Shown in pieces: positions 62,614 to 64,000 of a DNA stretch of 64,000 nt. The stretch comes from Scortum barcoo. Taxonomy: Eukaryota; Chordata; Actinopteri; Centrarchiformes; Terapontidae. The position numbers and the translations under genes were made by a program. The notes beneath the pieces are model-generated. The model was not told where the DNA came from. It ran no database searches and saw only the letters and a program-made list of their open reading frames with translations. Position 1 is the stretch's first letter. Each line of letters opens with the position of its first letter. The stretch covers positions 26,001,586-26,065,585 of the forward strand of contig CM041550.1 of the NCBI GenBank assembly GCA_023238725.1, in the 5' to 3' direction.

Positions 62614-63707
62614 AAATTTGATCCTCTGGTGTGGTAACACTGCCACAGGAAAGCTCACTGCATGCCTGCTGAGGATGGTTTCACTGAAGGTAAGACACCA
62701 CCCCAAGTAACTTTGAAAACAGAAACAGTGTAATGGGTTTTGCTCTTGATAAATGATTTAGATGATTGCCTCGCATCAGTTTCACACTGGTAGCTAACAG
62801 AGAGCTTGTTGATACAGCTCATGTATTTGTTGGGTGAAGGTGACTCACAGCTGGTGGACACTTGTTGAAATCTCTCATTTTATACACATAATAATATAGT
62901 TTTAAGAGTATTTCCTGTAGAGCTCTGAATTCAGAAATACAGTGTTCCAGGATGTCAAGCTGTCTGGCCTATTAGTTTGTGAAGCTAATAGGCTAACATA
63001 ATCTTAAGCAGCTAAAGTTCAGATCTGTCAGCTGTATCGTTAGTTATCATCAGTCCATTTATTACATTTATCCAAAAGTCAATTTTCACGGCAAACCAAG
63101 CAAGTTTAAAAGTTAGAGGTTGACATTTCTCTGCAGTATTTTCACGAATTCATATTGAAACCAGAAATGTTTGTGATAATTCTCGATCTAAATGTACTGT
63201 GTTTAATATAATGTAGACTGTATGTACTGAGTACCACATGGCATTACATGTGCCCATTTTGGGCTATATCCTTTTGATTTGAATTTCCACTAGGAAGATA
63301 CACACATATGAGTAAGATTTTCTAAAATTTTCTAAAATGAAAGAACAGACATGATTTACCTTAACTAATAATACTTCAGATGTCTGCATTTCAACTCAAT
63401 CACTCAACTTCACAGTCGACTCATTTCACTTGTGATTGATGAACTATGGACTGTTATGTCCATAGTCTGAGCCAAGAGTTCCAGAAGTAGGTGGACTAAT
63501 GGAGCACTACCATACCACACTTTACAACCCAGTTCCATATTCTTTTCACTGTATTCCCCAAATTCCCCATTATTTCAATACTTGAGATGTTTCAACCATT
63601 CCTGTGCACTCTAAGACATTAGGGCAAATAACACAGGCAAACAAAATTACATTTTAATCCAATCAAAGAGGACATTGTCACACTGGTCAAATGTACTCCT
63701 CATAGCA

Positions 63708-64000
63708 GTAAACAGCCCCGTGGGATTTGGCAGCAACTTCCCCAAAAATGTGGTCAACATGTACACAGGCGATGTCGACATGGAACAGCTGTCATAGTGT
63801 GTCGTCACCTGTTTCAAACAGCTTTGTAGGACACAACAATTCTGTTGAAAGACCCATTAGTTGCTTAACATAGCTGGCCACAATTGCAGACATGCTGGTA
63901 GCACAGGGACGAGGCACACGAGTTCTCTGCAATGAAGTCAACAGGCTAATTTGGCTTTATTTGACGGTGCTCATGGCAGATGTGACAGCTGAGTGGAGCT
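63708..64000 (+). pseudogene. Second hAT (ZMYM/TTF-type) transposase relic, runs off the edge
   Basis: Two blocks resemble the C-terminal part of fish hAT transposases with TTF/ZMYM-type fingers. Block 1 (63708-63794) contains FPKNVVNMYTGDVDMEQL, which follows the family's pattern of a VV.xY..D.D...L helix, and is closed by a stop at 63795. Block 2 (63925-64000) reads NEVNRLIWLYLTVL...VTAEWS, matching the dimerisation motif EVxRLxxLYLTxPVTxATAERTFS. The conserved core Arg and Phe of AERTF are altered (AEWS). This is a different hAT branch from the 7928-9402 element. The remainder and the right end lie beyond the window. Confidence 0.55.

Larger units (their letters stand above)
57891..63707. 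other. Non-coding interval
   Basis: No gene could be established. Weak minus-strand exon-like pieces (58826-58885 and 59579-59625) and a weak plus-strand first-exon-like piece (62650-62689) are discussed as findings. CA and CT/CA arrays lie at 60.02 and 60.15 kb. Confidence 0.45.

Overview
The window looks like a non-coding stretch of a ray-finned (probably percomorph) fish genome. It is AT-rich and full of (CA/GT)n, (GA)n and (AT)n microsatellites. It carries decayed copies of the element mix typical of teleosts: hAT and Tc1/mariner DNA transposons, an L2/CR1-type LINE, a Gypsy-like LTR, and short interspersed repeats whose wording I recognise from other fish sequences. The species call rests on these families only; no search was possible.

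I find no complete protein-coding gene, tRNA, rRNA, CRISPR array or operon in 64 kb. Every long open frame is explained by a transposon relic, by translation of a microsatellite, or by chance (the longest, 150 codons, has no recognisable content). The best non-transposon coding candidate is a possible internal exon on the + strand at 42668-42877 (210 bp, open throughout, good acceptor and donor). The window may therefore lie in a large intron or an intergenic desert.

Layout. 1-7.9 kb: unique DNA with a LINE/SINE tail (2.64 kb), a 48-bp minisatellite, two strong hairpins (3.6 and 4.2 kb) and one copy of repeat family A (6.55 kb). 7.92-9.41 kb: a decayed hAT element bounded by an 8-bp target duplication. 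11.0-11.45 kb: a solo LTR bounded by a 7-bp direct repeat. 11.5-44 kb: mostly unique DNA with microsatellites, a second family A copy (29.45 kb), family B (36.45 kb), family C (24.5 kb), a MITE-like repeat (19.2 kb) and the candidate exon. 44-46.2 kb: four different fish repeats side by side. 48.5 kb: a Tc1 transposase relic. 49.5 kb: a probable repeat. 51.65 kb: (AT)25. 55.2-56.8 kb: a spaced direct repeat and a second family B copy. 56.8-57.9 kb: a LINE reverse-transcriptase relic. 63.7 kb to the end: a second, unrelated hAT relic running off the edge.

There is no functional gene system here. What can be reconstructed is the insertion history: the two cleanest events are the hAT element at 7928-9402 and the solo LTR at 11026-11445. 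I saw no sign of a novel biological system.
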